NCBI GenBank assembly: GCA_022225965.2
Contig: JAKJXP020000029.1
Location: 62,001 to 126,000, forward strand
DNA length: 64,000 nt
Direction: 5' to 3'
DNA from: Diatrype stigma
Lineage: Eukaryota > Ascomycota > Sordariomycetes > Xylariales > Diatrypaceae
Shown: positions 43,702 to 57,060 of the stretch, piece by piece
Layout of the letters: every line of letters begins with the position of its first letter
How positions within the stretch are numbered: position 1 is the first letter of the stretch
Program-made: the position numbers and the translations under genes
The notes under the pieces: generated by a model
The model's input: only the letters and a program-made list of their open reading frames with translations
The model's database searches: none
What the model was told of the DNA's origin: nothing

Positions 43702-44090
43702 GGGGTTCGTCTCGTAGGTAGTTACAGATATATGTACCTAGGTACCTACTAGGTACTTTGTCAGGTATACCAGCGACAAGATTCTTTGAAGTATGCCGAT
43801 TCAGCTGTGACTCCTATGACAAATAGTAACTGTATACCTAGGTAATTAGGCAGTTACCTGTATATCAGGTAACTACATACCATGCGAAAACAGCTGTATT
43901 GTGTAATACGTAGGAAGCTGCATGCCGCCATATAAGTATTTTATCTGAGGGTCTGGAAGGAGTTATTGAGCCTGTATAGCACAGAAAGGAGTAGTTACTT
44001 CCTGGACAGTATTATTTCGGCATAGGTATTGCGTGGCTAGTGCCTTAATGGCACTACCCATACCTAAGTAACCGCCTTTTAGCATTTCAC
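43702..44090. other. Transition from genic DNA to the A+T-rich block
   Basis: Contains several TACCTAGGTA-type words (about 43733-43755, 43836-43850). Base composition changes abruptly near 44090. Confidence 0.5.
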
Positions 44091-45888
44091 CTGTTTAAAT
44101 TCCTTTGAATTTATATTATTAATTTCTTTTCTGTAGTTACTTTTTGCTTTGCATTTATAATAAATTATGAATTCTTTTATATGCTTTCGTTTATTTATAA
44201 CGATTCGAACTTTTTTTTGTTAATTTATTTTATTAAAAAACAATTACATTTCTTTAAAAGGCGAAGTTATCGTATTAAATACGAATACGCTTATAATTTC
44301 TAAAAACGAAGCCATCGTTTTTTAAATCGATTATAATCAAAAAAACAATACGAATAATTAAGTATTCGATTATTTAATTTTATATACGGATTTTTTACGA
44401 AAATACGAATCGATATATTATATTTTCGTTAAATTTAAACGAATTTCATAATTTAAAATTCGGGCATTACATATGCCCAAATACGGATATTCGTATTAAT
44501 TAAAGTATTATTTAATATAATAAATTTTGCAACAAAATCGCATTAATTATATACGATTTATATTAAGGAAAATATTTTCGATTAAGTAATATTAATTAAA
44601 CTTTTATTTTTAAGATTGTTATAATTTAATAAGTTAATTAATTCATATTAAAATATATTTTATTCATAAGTTTCCTTTACGAATTTAAAAGATAATAAAT
44701 TATTAACGATAATTTTTATAAGCCGCTTTTATTATTTGCGAATAAATAAAGCCGTTTAATATAAAACTAATAAATTTAGCCTTTTTTTTAAGCAAATACC
44801 GAAGCCTATTCGATATTTCTTACCGCATCGACATAAATCATTATTGCGTAATAATTAATGCCGGATAATAAATAAAAAAGTTAATTAAAAAGAATTAATA
44901 TTAAAGGTTAAAAAAACTGGCTTAAAACATATAAACCCTTTGCCGTTTAATATTTTGCTGTAATAAAGTATCGCCGTTTTCCGGTTTTTGCCGGGCCGAT
45001 TATTATTTTGATTGCTTATTAATAAAAGCTTCGCCGTATTTTGGTTTTTTATTAAGTCGAATTTTGTTTTAATTATTACTAACGAAGGCTTTATTGCTTT
45101 TTAATTGCTATTAAGTCTTACGATAAATAATAATTTTATTATTACCTTTCCGAAAATACCCTTTTTTAAAAATAAGGAAAATTTCCGGAATTAAAAGAAA
45201 TCCGTTTTGAATAATGCCGAATATTACGGCTTTAAATATTTTTATTATAGGAATATTCCTAAGCCGAAAAGTAAAAATACTTTTCCGGCAGTCCTTTTTT
45301 AAAAAAAGCAACGCATTTATATACGTATTTTGTTAACGTCTTTTATACGGCAAGTAATGCCGAAATTGGAAAATATAGGCTACGATTAAAAAAAAACAAA
45401 AAATCCGTTCGAAATTTTTATACTTATATGCAAATCAATATTAACGGCTTCGGAACTTAATAAATACGCTTTAACCATTTAATGGATAAATATAACCTTC
45501 AAAGCTGGTATAATTCTAAAAAAACTTTAACGTTTTATTCGTATAGCGAATAAAGAAATTGAAATAATTCGGAATAAAGCAATCCGAAAACTTCCAGTTA
45601 TTTTTTTAAATATTAAAAATTAAAAGCCGATATTCCGAATGGTACCGTATAATCGAATAAAAGGTTTTTTATAACGAATTAAAATAAAAGAAATTCCAAG
45701 AAAAAGTTTATCAATTAGCGGCTTTCGAATGTATTAATATTAAGTTTATATTTTTAATTGTAACGAATAAAGCCATAAAGATAATAAATAATAATAACAT
45801 TATCCCATAAAACTTCCAGTTTATTCGTAAATATTAATAAAAACAAAATAAGTTATGCCTTACGTATAAGGAAATAAAATATTACCTT
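44091..45888. other. A+T-rich DNA left of the Copia zinc knuckle, content unresolved
   Basis: Probably the LTR/gag part of the Copia element, since the next recognisable block is its nucleocapsid knuckle. I could not find a matching LTR pair. Confidence 0.3.
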
Positions 45889-47370
45889 TATTGTTTAAAT
45901 TATAACGGATATTATTCGAATGATTCGGATAAATGTTGGATGCTTTATTCCAAACGCCGGTAGGAATAAATAAAAAATCGGGCAGCAACCGGAATTGCCT
46001 TTTTCCCGAATATACCGTCGAAAGGAATATTAAATATAAAAACGGACTTAAGTGCTACGGTATTATAACTTATTCGAGATATATTTATAAACGATTCGGG
46101 AGCTAGTAAGTATATTTTTAACGATTTTAAATGGTTTATACTATACGAACCGCTTAATAAACCCGAATTAATGGCATCGTTAAACGGCGGCGATACTAAA
46201 TGCGTTAATATAAGCGTTATAAATTATTAGGTTTATATTAATATAAGGGGTATTATTAAAATAACCCATAATAATATTCGATATTTTCCGATTGCGCTTT
46301 ATAACTTAATAAATTCGGAAGTTTTTTAAACTAACGGTATTATTTTTAATAAATACGGAAACCGTTTAATTAATGGAAAAACCGGCAATGAATTTATTAA
46401 TATATAATGAATACATAACGTTAAAATTATTTTAATTATTTCCATTTTTAATTCTTTATTTATATAAATAATATTTTTCGTAACGGTTAATTTCCATTAA
46501 ATGTATAAGAAATTTATATATATCAATTACGAACGCATATAAAAGGCATATATTATTCGAAAGCTTATATTTCCGATGTCGAAAAATATAACTTATAAAC
46601 TATGCTTATAAACGAAATCATAACGGCAAATAAATAAAAAGCAAATTACTTTTATAATTTATTCCTTATAAGTTATATATTTCGATATATATAAAATAAA
46701 ACCAATAAGTCTTATAAAATATAAATATTCCGTTATATTAATCAATCAGCATATCGGTTTTAAATGGATTAAAGTTGCCCGTAAAAGAATCCATTACTTA
46801 ATTTAAAAAATGAATAATCGAAGCTAAACATTAAGGCGTATATAAAGTTTAAATTTTTTAATCCGATGGAAAATAGGAATTTATTAATACCAATAATAAC
46901 ATAAACGAATTCCTAAATTAAAAGGATATATAATAATAAAAAATAATTCCTTATATACCGGAATAAAACTTATACGGAAAAAATTAAATAAAGCTTATTA
47001 TTACTTCTTTTCGTTCGGCGATAAATTAAGCCGGATTGTTTTATTTTTTATGGCCGTATATCGAGAAATATATTATAAAGCTAATAAATATATTTCCATT
47101 TCGCTATAATAAAGGTAATAAATGCTTTTAAGCTAAATTAATTCGAAGCTTAAATATTTCCATATAAAAAAAACTTAACAATTTATTTATCTTTAAAACT
47201 TAAGGATTTTTCGGATATATATACGATAAAAAGGTTATATAAAATTATAAAATGGCTTTATAAGCCTTTAAGGTATACTTAATTGGATACGTCGATATTA
47301 AAGCGAAAATTTATAAGATTTACGTTTCGGATAAACATATTATTATTTATATCCGCAATATACGCTTTAT
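45889..47370 (+). mobile_element. Ty1/Copia retrotransposon core (gag knuckle, protease, integrase), RIP-degraded
   Basis: The order on the + strand fits Copia. A CCHC-like stretch YCLNYNGYYSNDSDKCWM lies at about 45889-45942 (second Cys and His now Tyr). A protease active site NDSGAS lies at about 46090-46107, followed by a typical downstream strand. The pre-integrase region reads YKLCLQTKSQRQINKK, near 46600. In the integrase core, a SDGK-stop-EF string (usually DxGxEF) is at about 46860 and IIPYIPE-stop-N at about 46947. The integrase C-end GYVDIKAKIYKIYVSDKH is at about 47282. Stops replace Gln, Trp or Arg codons. The reverse transcriptase was not located. Inactive. Confidence 0.75.
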
Positions 47371-48479
47371 TAAAAAAATACTAAACAAAAGGGTTAATAT
47401 TAATAAAAATATATAACACATTATCGAATTCGTTAATTCGAAATCCAAAAATGAAATACCTTAATCGAAAACGATAATATAATATAACTTAAGCATAACG
47501 GAAAACCTTATTACGAAACGGAAATATACCAAAACGAAAGTTATAACCTTTTAATAACGCGTTAAAACCCCTTTAAAAAAACATAACGAAAATAATTCCA
47601 AATATAAAACAAGCGACAAGCAGTTTTATTCGCCGCCCGAATTTTCCATTTTAAAATAATAATTGCTAAAAAAAAATGGAAAGAAATTAACAAAAATAAA
47701 ATGGTAATTATATTTAAAATAAAAAACATTAAAATAACGAAAATTATATTTCCGGTTATACCGAATAATTCCCTTAAGCTTAAAAATAAAAGAAATCCGA
47801 TAATTTCGAAAAAGAACATTTCAAAAAGGCAATTGAAAACCTTAAAAAGGAATATTCCTTTAATAATAAAGCATTAAATCCCGTTTTAAATTCGATTACG
47901 ATAAGTGGTTTATAAAAAGTATCCATTATTTGAAGGTTTATCCGTAATAAAGATAAAAAAACAAATTACAAAACCCTTTTCGATATACGTTTTAAATCGA
48001 TGCCGCCGAAGCCTTTTTTATTAGCACTTTATTTGCCTTTTATACGAATAAAGGAAGAGTTTTTTTATAAGATCCGTAACGAATTTATCCGGGCATTAAC
48101 GAAATATGCCTTATCCATATTAAAGGTAAAAAAAATAATGGCATCGAAATTCGCCCGAACGATAAAAAAAGCAAAAAAAAAATCCCATTTTTTAAAAGCA
48201 ATAATAACCGGCTTTTAAAATATAATATAATAATTTAATAAAAAAGAATATATTTAATTTAATTTCTTTTTTTCTTAAAATTAAAGCTTTATTATCGAAA
48301 TAAATAACGGATTAACGATTTAATATTAATAATAAATAATATCATTAAAACAAAACTTCGAAATCGCGATTTCATCCGTAACTTTACGAATACCATTTAA
48401 AATCGAAATTTAATATTTGGAAATTATTTTTTAGGTCGAAATCATTTAAACATTATATCGGAAACGAATGCAGGTCGAT
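47371..48479. other. A+T-rich interval between the Copia integrase and the LINE
   Basis: Should hold Copia reverse transcriptase if the element is complete, but I cannot recognise it. Open frames here (47562-47819 and 48000-48218) are Lys/Ile-rich and unsupported. The Copia may be truncated by the LINE. Confidence 0.35.
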
Positions 48480-51400
48480 GCGTACAGCTTAATAGCAACG
48501 AATCGAATCTAATATCGTTTCGGTACGCGTCGAATTAATTACGAAGCCCGATCGTATCGGGCTTTAATCGATAAGAAAACAAAGAATTCCTTTAAGCGCA
48601 AATAATTTAAAAAGCAACCGATTTTCTTATTATAGGAACAGGTAATACTCAAAACGCAAAAAGATTAATTCGATTTTTGTTATAAATTTTTTAAAATACA
48701 GCTTTAAGTATTTCCGTTTTACCGCCGATCGATTTTTCTTAAAGGCTTAACCGAATTAAAGCCGCTATCGAAAAATTAACGAAAATCAATTCTTCGAAAT
48801 TAACTTTCCTTTTTTCGACATATTTGGCAATAACGGCTGCAAGCCTTTCGAAAATCCGGTAATTCCTTAATTACGATTTTATTACGGTCATTAAACCAAT
48901 TATCGAAATAATAAACATAAAAACATTTCGAACCGTCGTCGAAAAGCTAAATATAATACATAAAATTAATGCTATAAAAGCGATTACAAAATTACTTAGC
49001 GGCAACTAAAAAATCGTTTTCCGTAATTCAGATTTTAAAAAAAAATATATTTCGAAAAAAGATTGGGCCGACGTCGCTTTTAATTCGGCCGTTCATATTT
49101 ATAAAATTCGTTATACCGTAATAATTATAGGATTTTTTATAGCCCTATTAAAAAAAATAATCCCGGAAATACTTAAAAACGACATTAATGCAAAAAATAA
49201 TGCCCGAATTACGGAAATAATTTATTCGAAAAAAGCGAATATTATATATAAAAATATAACGTCGATTTATTTTTTTATCGATACCGAAAATATAACAAAT
49301 TAATTATGCCGTAAAGGCGTTACGTTAAATTATTAGCATTATAAATGCAACCCATTTATATCGGAAATTTAAATTAAGCGATGCTTTAAGTATTATAAAT
49401 TCGAATATAAAGCGGTTTATTATCGTTCGAATAAAATATGCAATTAATGCAATTCGAAAATATATAAAAAAATAAACTATTAACTAAAGGCGGATAATTA
49501 TTTACCGAAATGCCCGAATTATAAAATGAAATATTTATTATAATTAAAGAACTATTCGAAAGCAAAGGAAACGCAAAAATACGTACGAATTACGTATTTT
49601 CGGCGTTTAATTAAATTCGAAACGTTAATGCGGTTTTTTTTTTTAGCGTTTTAAGGAATTAATTTCGTAACGTTTACGTTAAATAATTCGATTAAACGGC
49701 TACGAAAAAAGCCGTAAATAGGTCGACCCGTCGAAAATACGAAGGCGTTTAAAAATAACATTCGCATAAACGCTTTTTTTCCTATTAATTTATAGCTTTT
49801 AATAATAATTTATTCGCAAAACGTCGATAGCGATTAAGTTATGCGTAGCATTTAATAAAAGGATTAACCGTTTTTATTTAAAATATTACAAATAAATTGC
49901 AAATTTTATAGGAATTATTTTACGAACCGAAACGTTATGACATTTTAGCGATTTCGAAATCGCTTATTATAATCCGGAACGTCCCTTAAATACCGGTACC
50001 GAAAAACATGGAATATATAATTATATAATATAATAACGGAAATATATTTCGAATTATATTTGTAATAAATTCGAAAATATTTATAAAATAATACGAAGCT
50101 TATATTTTTTAATGCCGGATTATAATAAAAACGGAAAACGATTTAATTAATATCGTTTCGGTATATAGCTTATTTTCCGATAACAAAGCAATTACCGAAT
50201 GAAACATTTTTATAAACGACTTATTTTTTAAAACCCGAATTCGATCCATTTTCGTATTAAGCGACTTTAACTTGCATAATTCCATATGGATATTTATTAA
50301 GAAATTATATCGAGAAGCCAAAAAATTAATCGAATTCGCCGCAAAATAAGATCTAAACCTGTTAATTCCTTAAAATATCGGGACTTTTTATAATCGAAAA
50401 AAAAAATAATACAACCTTGAACCTTATTTGGGTTTTATTAAACCTTTCGGCCGGTTTCGTAAAAGTATTTAAATATATTAAAAGCAATTATAAGCCGTTT
50501 ATATATAAAATCCGTAGCTTTAAATTTATAATTAACGTAATTAAATATAATTAAAGATTAATAAATGTAACTTAAATAAAAATCGAAGCGCAGTTTTTAT
50601 TATATCCGCCCGAATTCCAAATTTCGGAAAATATAAATTAATATTTAAAAGTATTTATTACAGCCTTATTATATATCGCTAAAAAAATTACCTTCCGAAA
50701 TAAGGGCGGCATTTTTCGATGCAAATAATAAACCCTTAAAATCCGAAAGGCGGTATAAATAAAACGCGAAATCCATGCGACTTAAAAGTAATATCGGACG
50801 GATAATATTTATATTGCATTAAAACAAAATAATAAGGCCCGGAAATGCATATAAATAAAAACCAAAAGGGATTCGTAATAACGTATATTTTACGAAATAA
50901 CGAAAACGTATAATCTTTCGGTTATATGGAAAATAAAAAAATAAATACGCACGAAAAGCTTTAAAGTATTAAATTTTCCGATAATACCTTTTTTCCGGAA
51001 AACTCCGAACCGATTTAATTTAAAAGTTACAAATACGTTCGAATAAAAGCTGGACCTTTTAAATGCGAAATTTTATTTTATTTTAACGGCCGATTTAATA
51101 AATATACGTAATTCCGATTTCGATTATATTTCCTTTTAGATTTTCTTTTTATGTTTTAATTAATAACCTTTATAATAGTATATAAGCATTTAATGTCGAA
51201 AAAATCTTAAAAAGCATCCGGTTCGAATATTATTTTTACGGCCTTTTTAAAGGCATATAACTTAACGCTTAAACGCAACGATCCAGATCCGAAGTTATTT
51301 TTATTATATCGCTTTATATCGGTTTTCGAAATTAGCTGGCATATAGGATATTTCTTTCGTAAATTCCGGCGAATACGAATAGCAATTATTTTAAAAAAGA

Positions 51401-51627
51401 GGCCGGAAATGGACATAATAAGATTTTAAAGGCTTATAGCGCTTTTAAATACGATAAAAAAGGTTTTCGAATTTATAGCCGCCGCAGGTTTATTAAACGT
51501 TATCGAAAGGCTTAATTTTATTTTTTCGAAATAAATGGGCAATAAATCGAATAAATTTATTAAAACGGCGTTATAGTTATTAATAAATTAAATACGTACG
51601 GGCTAATTAAAGAACGCATTAACGTCG
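48480..51627 (+). mobile_element. Tad1-like LINE (non-LTR retrotransposon), 3'-truncated, RIP-degraded
   Basis: Two proteins are traceable on the + strand. ORF1: a region with YTVIIIGFFIALLKKIIPEI (about 49110) is followed by a zinc-knuckle block with CFKYYKFEYKAVYYR at about 49384-49430 and CPNYKMKYLL then ETQKYVRITYFRR near 49510-49610. Several Cys have become Tyr. ORF2: the endonuclease start YDILAISKSL lies at about 49936 and the SDFNLHNSIWI motif at about 50260. The reverse-transcriptase start is near 51200 (RPEMDIIRF, LIALLNTIKKVFEFIA, QMG-like and IKTAL blocks to about 51580). The element stops exactly where the Gypsy LTR begins at 51628, and the rest of its reverse transcriptase is not found to the right of the LTR element. 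The 5' end is approximate. Confidence 0.75.
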
Positions 51628-51887
51628 TATTATGGACGTCCCGGACTCCCTGCTTCTAGCTAGGAATACCGGCGGCGTCGATAACGTCGATTATATATAA
51701 GGGCACAGCACCGCTATGTAATGCTTAATATTATTTATTACCAATATAAGGATAAAATTATAAAATAATAAAAGCATAAATTGCTATGAAATATTAAGGA
51801 TTCCAAGGATTTTTATATAGTTCTTAGTAATACTAAATAAGGATACGTAATATTAAATAATTTTAGAAATTACTATATTACGTAATA
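51628..51887 (-). repeat. Left LTR (3' LTR of the Gypsy element), 260 bp
   Basis: Aligns without gaps to 61955-62214. Shared blocks include GGCGGCGTCGATAACGTCG and TATATAAGGGCACAG. The ends are TATTATGG and CGTAATA, where the other copy has TGTTATGA and CATAACA, so the TG/CA ends were lost by transitions. Confidence 0.9.
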
Positions 51888-54661
51888 TATATTCCTTTAC
51901 GAAATGCTATTTACGTTTTCGTAATGGGTAATATTTAATATACATAAAAAGTACGTAATACTTTTAGCTTTTATAAATTAAAAGATAATATTTAATTATT
52001 TAATAACTTAATTGTATAATTAAAATTAAAAATTTAATCGCATATAAACTTAATTCTTATATTAAGGTATTTCGCCTTATTTATTACGTACGAAAGCCTT
52101 AATATTATTTATATCGTATTGTTTATTTAATTCTTTATTTTAGGAGCTATTAATAGTTCCGAATACTTTATATTCCGTTTATTCATTTATTCGGCTTATC
52201 CGGTAATATGTAATATTAATGGCTTAAATTAATTTTCGCGAAATGCTCGGTAAAGGTTTCGGTAATTTATAATTCGCATGCGTTTGTCGTAACTGCTAAA
52301 ATTTAGTTCGGAATTGCGGAATTCGGTTTTAAAATTAAAGGTACGTAAAAACCGGCTTACAGACGAAATACCAAAAAAGGGCCGGCTTGTAAGGGTAATT
52401 TTTTCGGGTATTTTTTTTCGAAACTGCGGAATACGCGCTTAATAAAAAGCAACGTCGTTAAGAATTATAATTTTTGCGTTACTTCCGCGTATAATTCGTA
52501 TGCATTCGATAACATAATTAACGATTCGTATTCGCCGTTGGTTAATATTGCTTTGCGTTATTGCTTATAATGCTTCGTTTTTATTTATAACGAAAATCGC
52601 ATTTGGTATTTTTTTATTAATAAACCGAAGCATTATTTCCGTAAATATGGCTAAAACGGTATTTAGCCGTTAAATAATAATGGCTTTTATAATAATAATT
52701 TGTTATATTTAAATACCGTCGGATTAACGAATATCGATAGCGATTATTAAGGGCATTTAAATAATATTTGGAGAAATTCTTAAACGATAAACTAATAAAA
52801 ATAAGTTATTAATAAGCGATATTACGGTATCGATTAAATTAAGTTCGTACGGAAAGCTAGGATTTGGTCGGCGTTAAATATTGCCGGCGGATATATTTAG
52901 CAAAATCGTTAAGCCGTTAAGTAATAGGTATCCGTAAAAGCCGTTAAAAAGTAACTAACCATATAAATCGCTTGGGGGTAATTTTTTTTATAAGTTATTC
53001 GGGGAAACTTTTCCCGATGGTTTATTTTAATCCATTTTTTTTTATAAATTATTAGGAGGCAGCCTTTTATATAAGGCATTCGTAAGGACTTTTGCTTTTA
53101 ATAATTGCGGTATTCGTGGGTTATTTTTATTTTCGATAATAATCGGGACCTATTGTTAAGCCGGTTAAAACGGGCGTTATCGTTGGTTTCGCTGGAAAAG
53201 CGCGCCAAAAGGCGTTTAAAGGCCAAGAATTATCCGTAGGTTTCGTTTGTAATTGCTGTTTAAATAATGCGGATAATTATTTAAATAACGACGGATATTA
53301 TTCCGAATATTATTACGGCTAGGACCCGTTTTTATTTATTCTATTAATTGCTTTCGAATATGATTTTCGATCGTTAAGATATTTTCGGGATATGTTTTAA
53401 ATAGCTTTTCTTATAAATATTCGGAAATTTTTATTATTACCGTAATTTCGGTATTTCGGAAAGCCGTTAAAAAACGGCTAATTATTTTAAACGGCGGCGG
53501 AATATGTGTTATTATATTTGCCTAAAATATTCGTAATTAATGAATAATAATTGGAGAATTTTATGTAATAAAGGGGCTAATAAATATTGCCGGGGATTAA
53601 GTATTGGATATATTATATGCTATATTAAAGCAAATGTATAAATAAGTAATTCTTATTAATTTAAATAATTGGTAAATAAATTAATAATTCTTTAATAATA
53701 ATTATTAGCATTGCTGGTTATTTTTATATAATGGATAGGTTATATTGTATTAAAAAGGAATATTAATAAATGCTAGGAAATCGAAATAAAATGGGAAATA
53801 ATTGGTTAAGTTGTTAAATTGGTATTACAAAAGGGGAAAGAATTATTAGAATGTATTGTAAATTATTGAAATCCTTTTATGCGCTTTTTTGCATTAACGA
53901 GGTCGTTTTTATTATTTATATTATTTGTTTTAAGGGAAATCTTTGTATTGCTAAGTTTGTTAATTGGTTTGTATAGGTATAAGTAATATATAAATAATAG
54001 GTTAAAAGTTTAAATAATTAAAAAAAAACGATATAATTGTTTTTTCGGCATTATTGCCGTTTGCTTTTGTTTGTAAAAGCTTTTGTTTATTTTAATTATT
54101 AGCGATTCGTTAATCGAAACGACCGCTTTTGTTTTATTATAAGTCCTTGCTTATTCGGACCTTTTTTTCGGGCTTTATTCGAATTTTTCGCGATTAATCT
54201 GGGGGGTTAAGCAAAAAGCTTTAGCCGCTTTCGGCTACGTTTTTTTTTTCTTGGTATGGTAGTAATAAGTAGCGGTTTTCGTATTGGCACCGGGAATTCG
54301 TAAAGTTCTTAATTTATAGGTACGTCGAATTTTGGGATGTGTTTTATTTTTTTATTGCACTTTTGCATTTTTTCCTTAGTTATATCGATTAGATTTTATT
54401 ATGGGTGCCATTTGTTATATACGGCGTTAAAATTTGTTTATCGTATTAGGTACTTAATTTTTTTCCGGATTATTCGTTTATTTAATAGCCTTTTTATTTC
54501 GAAATGTTTATAGGGTTTTTTAAAAATCTCCTTATTTTTTTTAATTTTTATAGCCAGTTTTTTACGTAACAGTATCGAAATTCGTTAATACGAATTATTT
54601 TCCGACGTAATTGCCGGTTTTAAGTAAGTTATTAATATTACCGGATATATGTTTTAGGCCT

Positions 54662-54739
54662 TATTAAAGTTTAATTTGTAGGCTAGATTATTTATTTTAC
54701 GTATTACCTTAAAAGGGCCTATAAATCGAGGGGCCATTT
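54662..54739 (-). pseudogene. Gypsy integrase C-terminal (GPY/F) module
   Basis: Reads MAPRFIGPFKVIRKINNLAY on the - strand, matching the RxxGPFxVxxxxxxxAYxL module after the integrase core. It is the best-preserved protein stretch of the element. The surrounding frame is broken by stops. Confidence 0.75.
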
Positions 54740-56879
54740 TTTTGTTAGGAGTGTATGGCAGTAGGTACCTTTTATATAGGCGCATCTTAATTTATAATCC
54801 CTTTTCGAATATTACCGGCTTATGTTTAGCGTTATATTTCTGGATTATGGCATGGATTGCTAGCAATTCCGTAATTTGTGCCGCTTTTTGGAATATCGCA
54901 GCTATTAGTTAATTAATAGGCCGTTATAATGGTAGGTTTTCTAAATATATTCGGGTATTTATAAAATATTCGTTAAATAAATATTTAATTTTTATTAACT
55001 TTTTATTATTAAGTACTGTTATAAGTTATAATATGGCTTTTGCTTATAACTTTTTAAAATATATTTAATTTCAATATCGGAATGCCGTTTTTATCGTTTA
55101 GTTCTTACGTTTAAATAAACCATTTATTTATAAATAATAAGTTATTATATATTATTAATATATTTCCATTGTTAATTATATTTTATGTTATATTCCTTAT
55201 ACGAATTTCGTATTTTTATTCGTAATAATTACTTTTAAGATTTTTTAGTTGCTTATTAATAATTACCGATTAATTATAAGTCCTTAATTTTTATTAAAGT
55301 ATTATAAATGCCTTAAAACGATTAGGATTGCTTTAAATGCTTTATTCGTAATTATTATAAATGCATCGAACGAATCGAATCCGGAAATCGATTATTTTAT
55401 ATAAGCAAATTTTATTAATAATATAGCCGTAACGATATTTAAGGTAACCGTATAAAACGGAATTAAAAGTGCCTAAATTAATTGCAATTTTTTATGCAGC
55501 TAATAACGTAATATTCGAATATTATCGCATATTAGGCAGTATTTTATATATTTTTTTATATTTTTTTACGTTTATAAAATGTAATATAATAATATAAGTT
55601 TTTTTTACGTTGCTATAATGCTTTAATAAAAACGTTTGTTGTAGCATTTTTTTAATACTTCTTGTTTATATATATGGAATATATATAAGCGCTTATTTAA
55701 TAACGGGCTTTTGAAATATAGCAGCCCATTTTCGCTAAAACGAAACGTCGCGTTTTTTGTCGGTTGGTTATTGTTACGCAGCTTTTTTAGGTTTTTTACG
55801 ATTTTGCGTTATTATTTCCGATTATCGATTTTATATTTTTTGCGTATTTTTTTTTTAAAATTCTTAATAAGGCCTATTATGTTTGTTTAGTTTTTATTTT
55901 TAAGGGCTTTTTTTGCTGGCAAGTTTTTAATTAGGAATATCGTATTTAAAGTATTCTTTTTTAAAGGGGCATTATTATTGCGAATCGGTAATCGTAATAA
56001 TGCATTTGATATTATATTGGAATTTTTAAATATATATATTACCGATAACGGGTATTTCCTTAAGAATATTAAGGCCGCTTATAGCCGGTAATTAATTTTC
56101 GTAATATCCTAGGTTTTTAAATTTTTTTTTTCGATAATGCTTTTGGTAATATTGTAATTAATAAGTACCATTACCGAAAGCTTTTCCGTAAACTTAATAT
56201 ATGTCCGTAGTTTTTTAATTATTTATATTAAGCATATTATTTTTAGTTTTATAAGCCAATATATTTTTTTCGTTTAATTAATGCATTTGTTTAGGTATAA
56301 TATAAAGCGTATAGTTATTTTGGATATTTAGCTTTTTCCGTTTTAGAAATATCCCGGAATTATATAAAACAATATTATTTCGAAATTATTTTTGGATGTA
56401 TTTAATTAAATAAACGCCTATGTAATCGGATCGAAATAAATTAAAATAATTTTCTTAAGCAATACATCCTTAATGCGCTAAAAAAATTCCAATTTTTTGC
56501 TTTTTAATTAGAAATTAATACTGCAAATATAAGTTTTGCGTTATTACTTATTAAAAATTTTGTTTTAATTCCGGCCTTACTTTAATAATTAAGTTTTAAA
56601 TTGCTTAAAAGGTTTATTATAATGGGCATAATTTTTTATTAAATGTTTTAATTAACCTATAAATTTAATTTAATGCTTTAAATTATTAAGATTCGTAAAA
56701 GGCTTAATGCAATAAATGGCCTTTAGTTTTTTTTTTATTATTTATAATCCAAAGCCGTTTATTCGAAAGCTTAATAATTATATCGACGAATATTTTATAA
56801 AAGATTTCTTAAAAGAAAATAATAATTTAATATCCTCGAATATTATAAATACCTGGTTTAAATATTCCAAATGCTTTTT

Positions 56880-57060
56880 TTAATTATTAAAGAATATTAT
56901 AATGTCGTTAATATAAATTATTAAGCAATACTTATAAGGCCTTAAGATTCGATTAATTTGTTATTATATAAACGGAAATAAATTTTTAAAGCCTATAAGT
57001 AATATATTTAGGCATTTCAATTTTTTATGGCTAATAATAATAAAAATGTTTCGGAATTCC
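56880..57060 (-). pseudogene. Gypsy reverse transcriptase, catalytic region
   Basis: The frame gives INRILRPYKYCLIIYINDII. The catalytic YxDD box (codons at 56915-56904) now reads YIND, one Asp changed to Asn by a G-to-A step. Just upstream, KNLFPFI is followed by two TAA codons where FGL and AP-type residues are expected. Catalytically dead. Confidence 0.75.

Noticed and set aside
47562..48218. Two open frames in the A+T-rich block
   Set aside because: Lys/Ile/Phe-rich composition expected from A+T-rich sequence; no retroelement motif could be placed in them.
51888..54660. Possible extra gene at the 3' end of the Gypsy element
   Set aside because: No protein motif readable through the mutations, so it is not annotated; kept only as a question in the findings.
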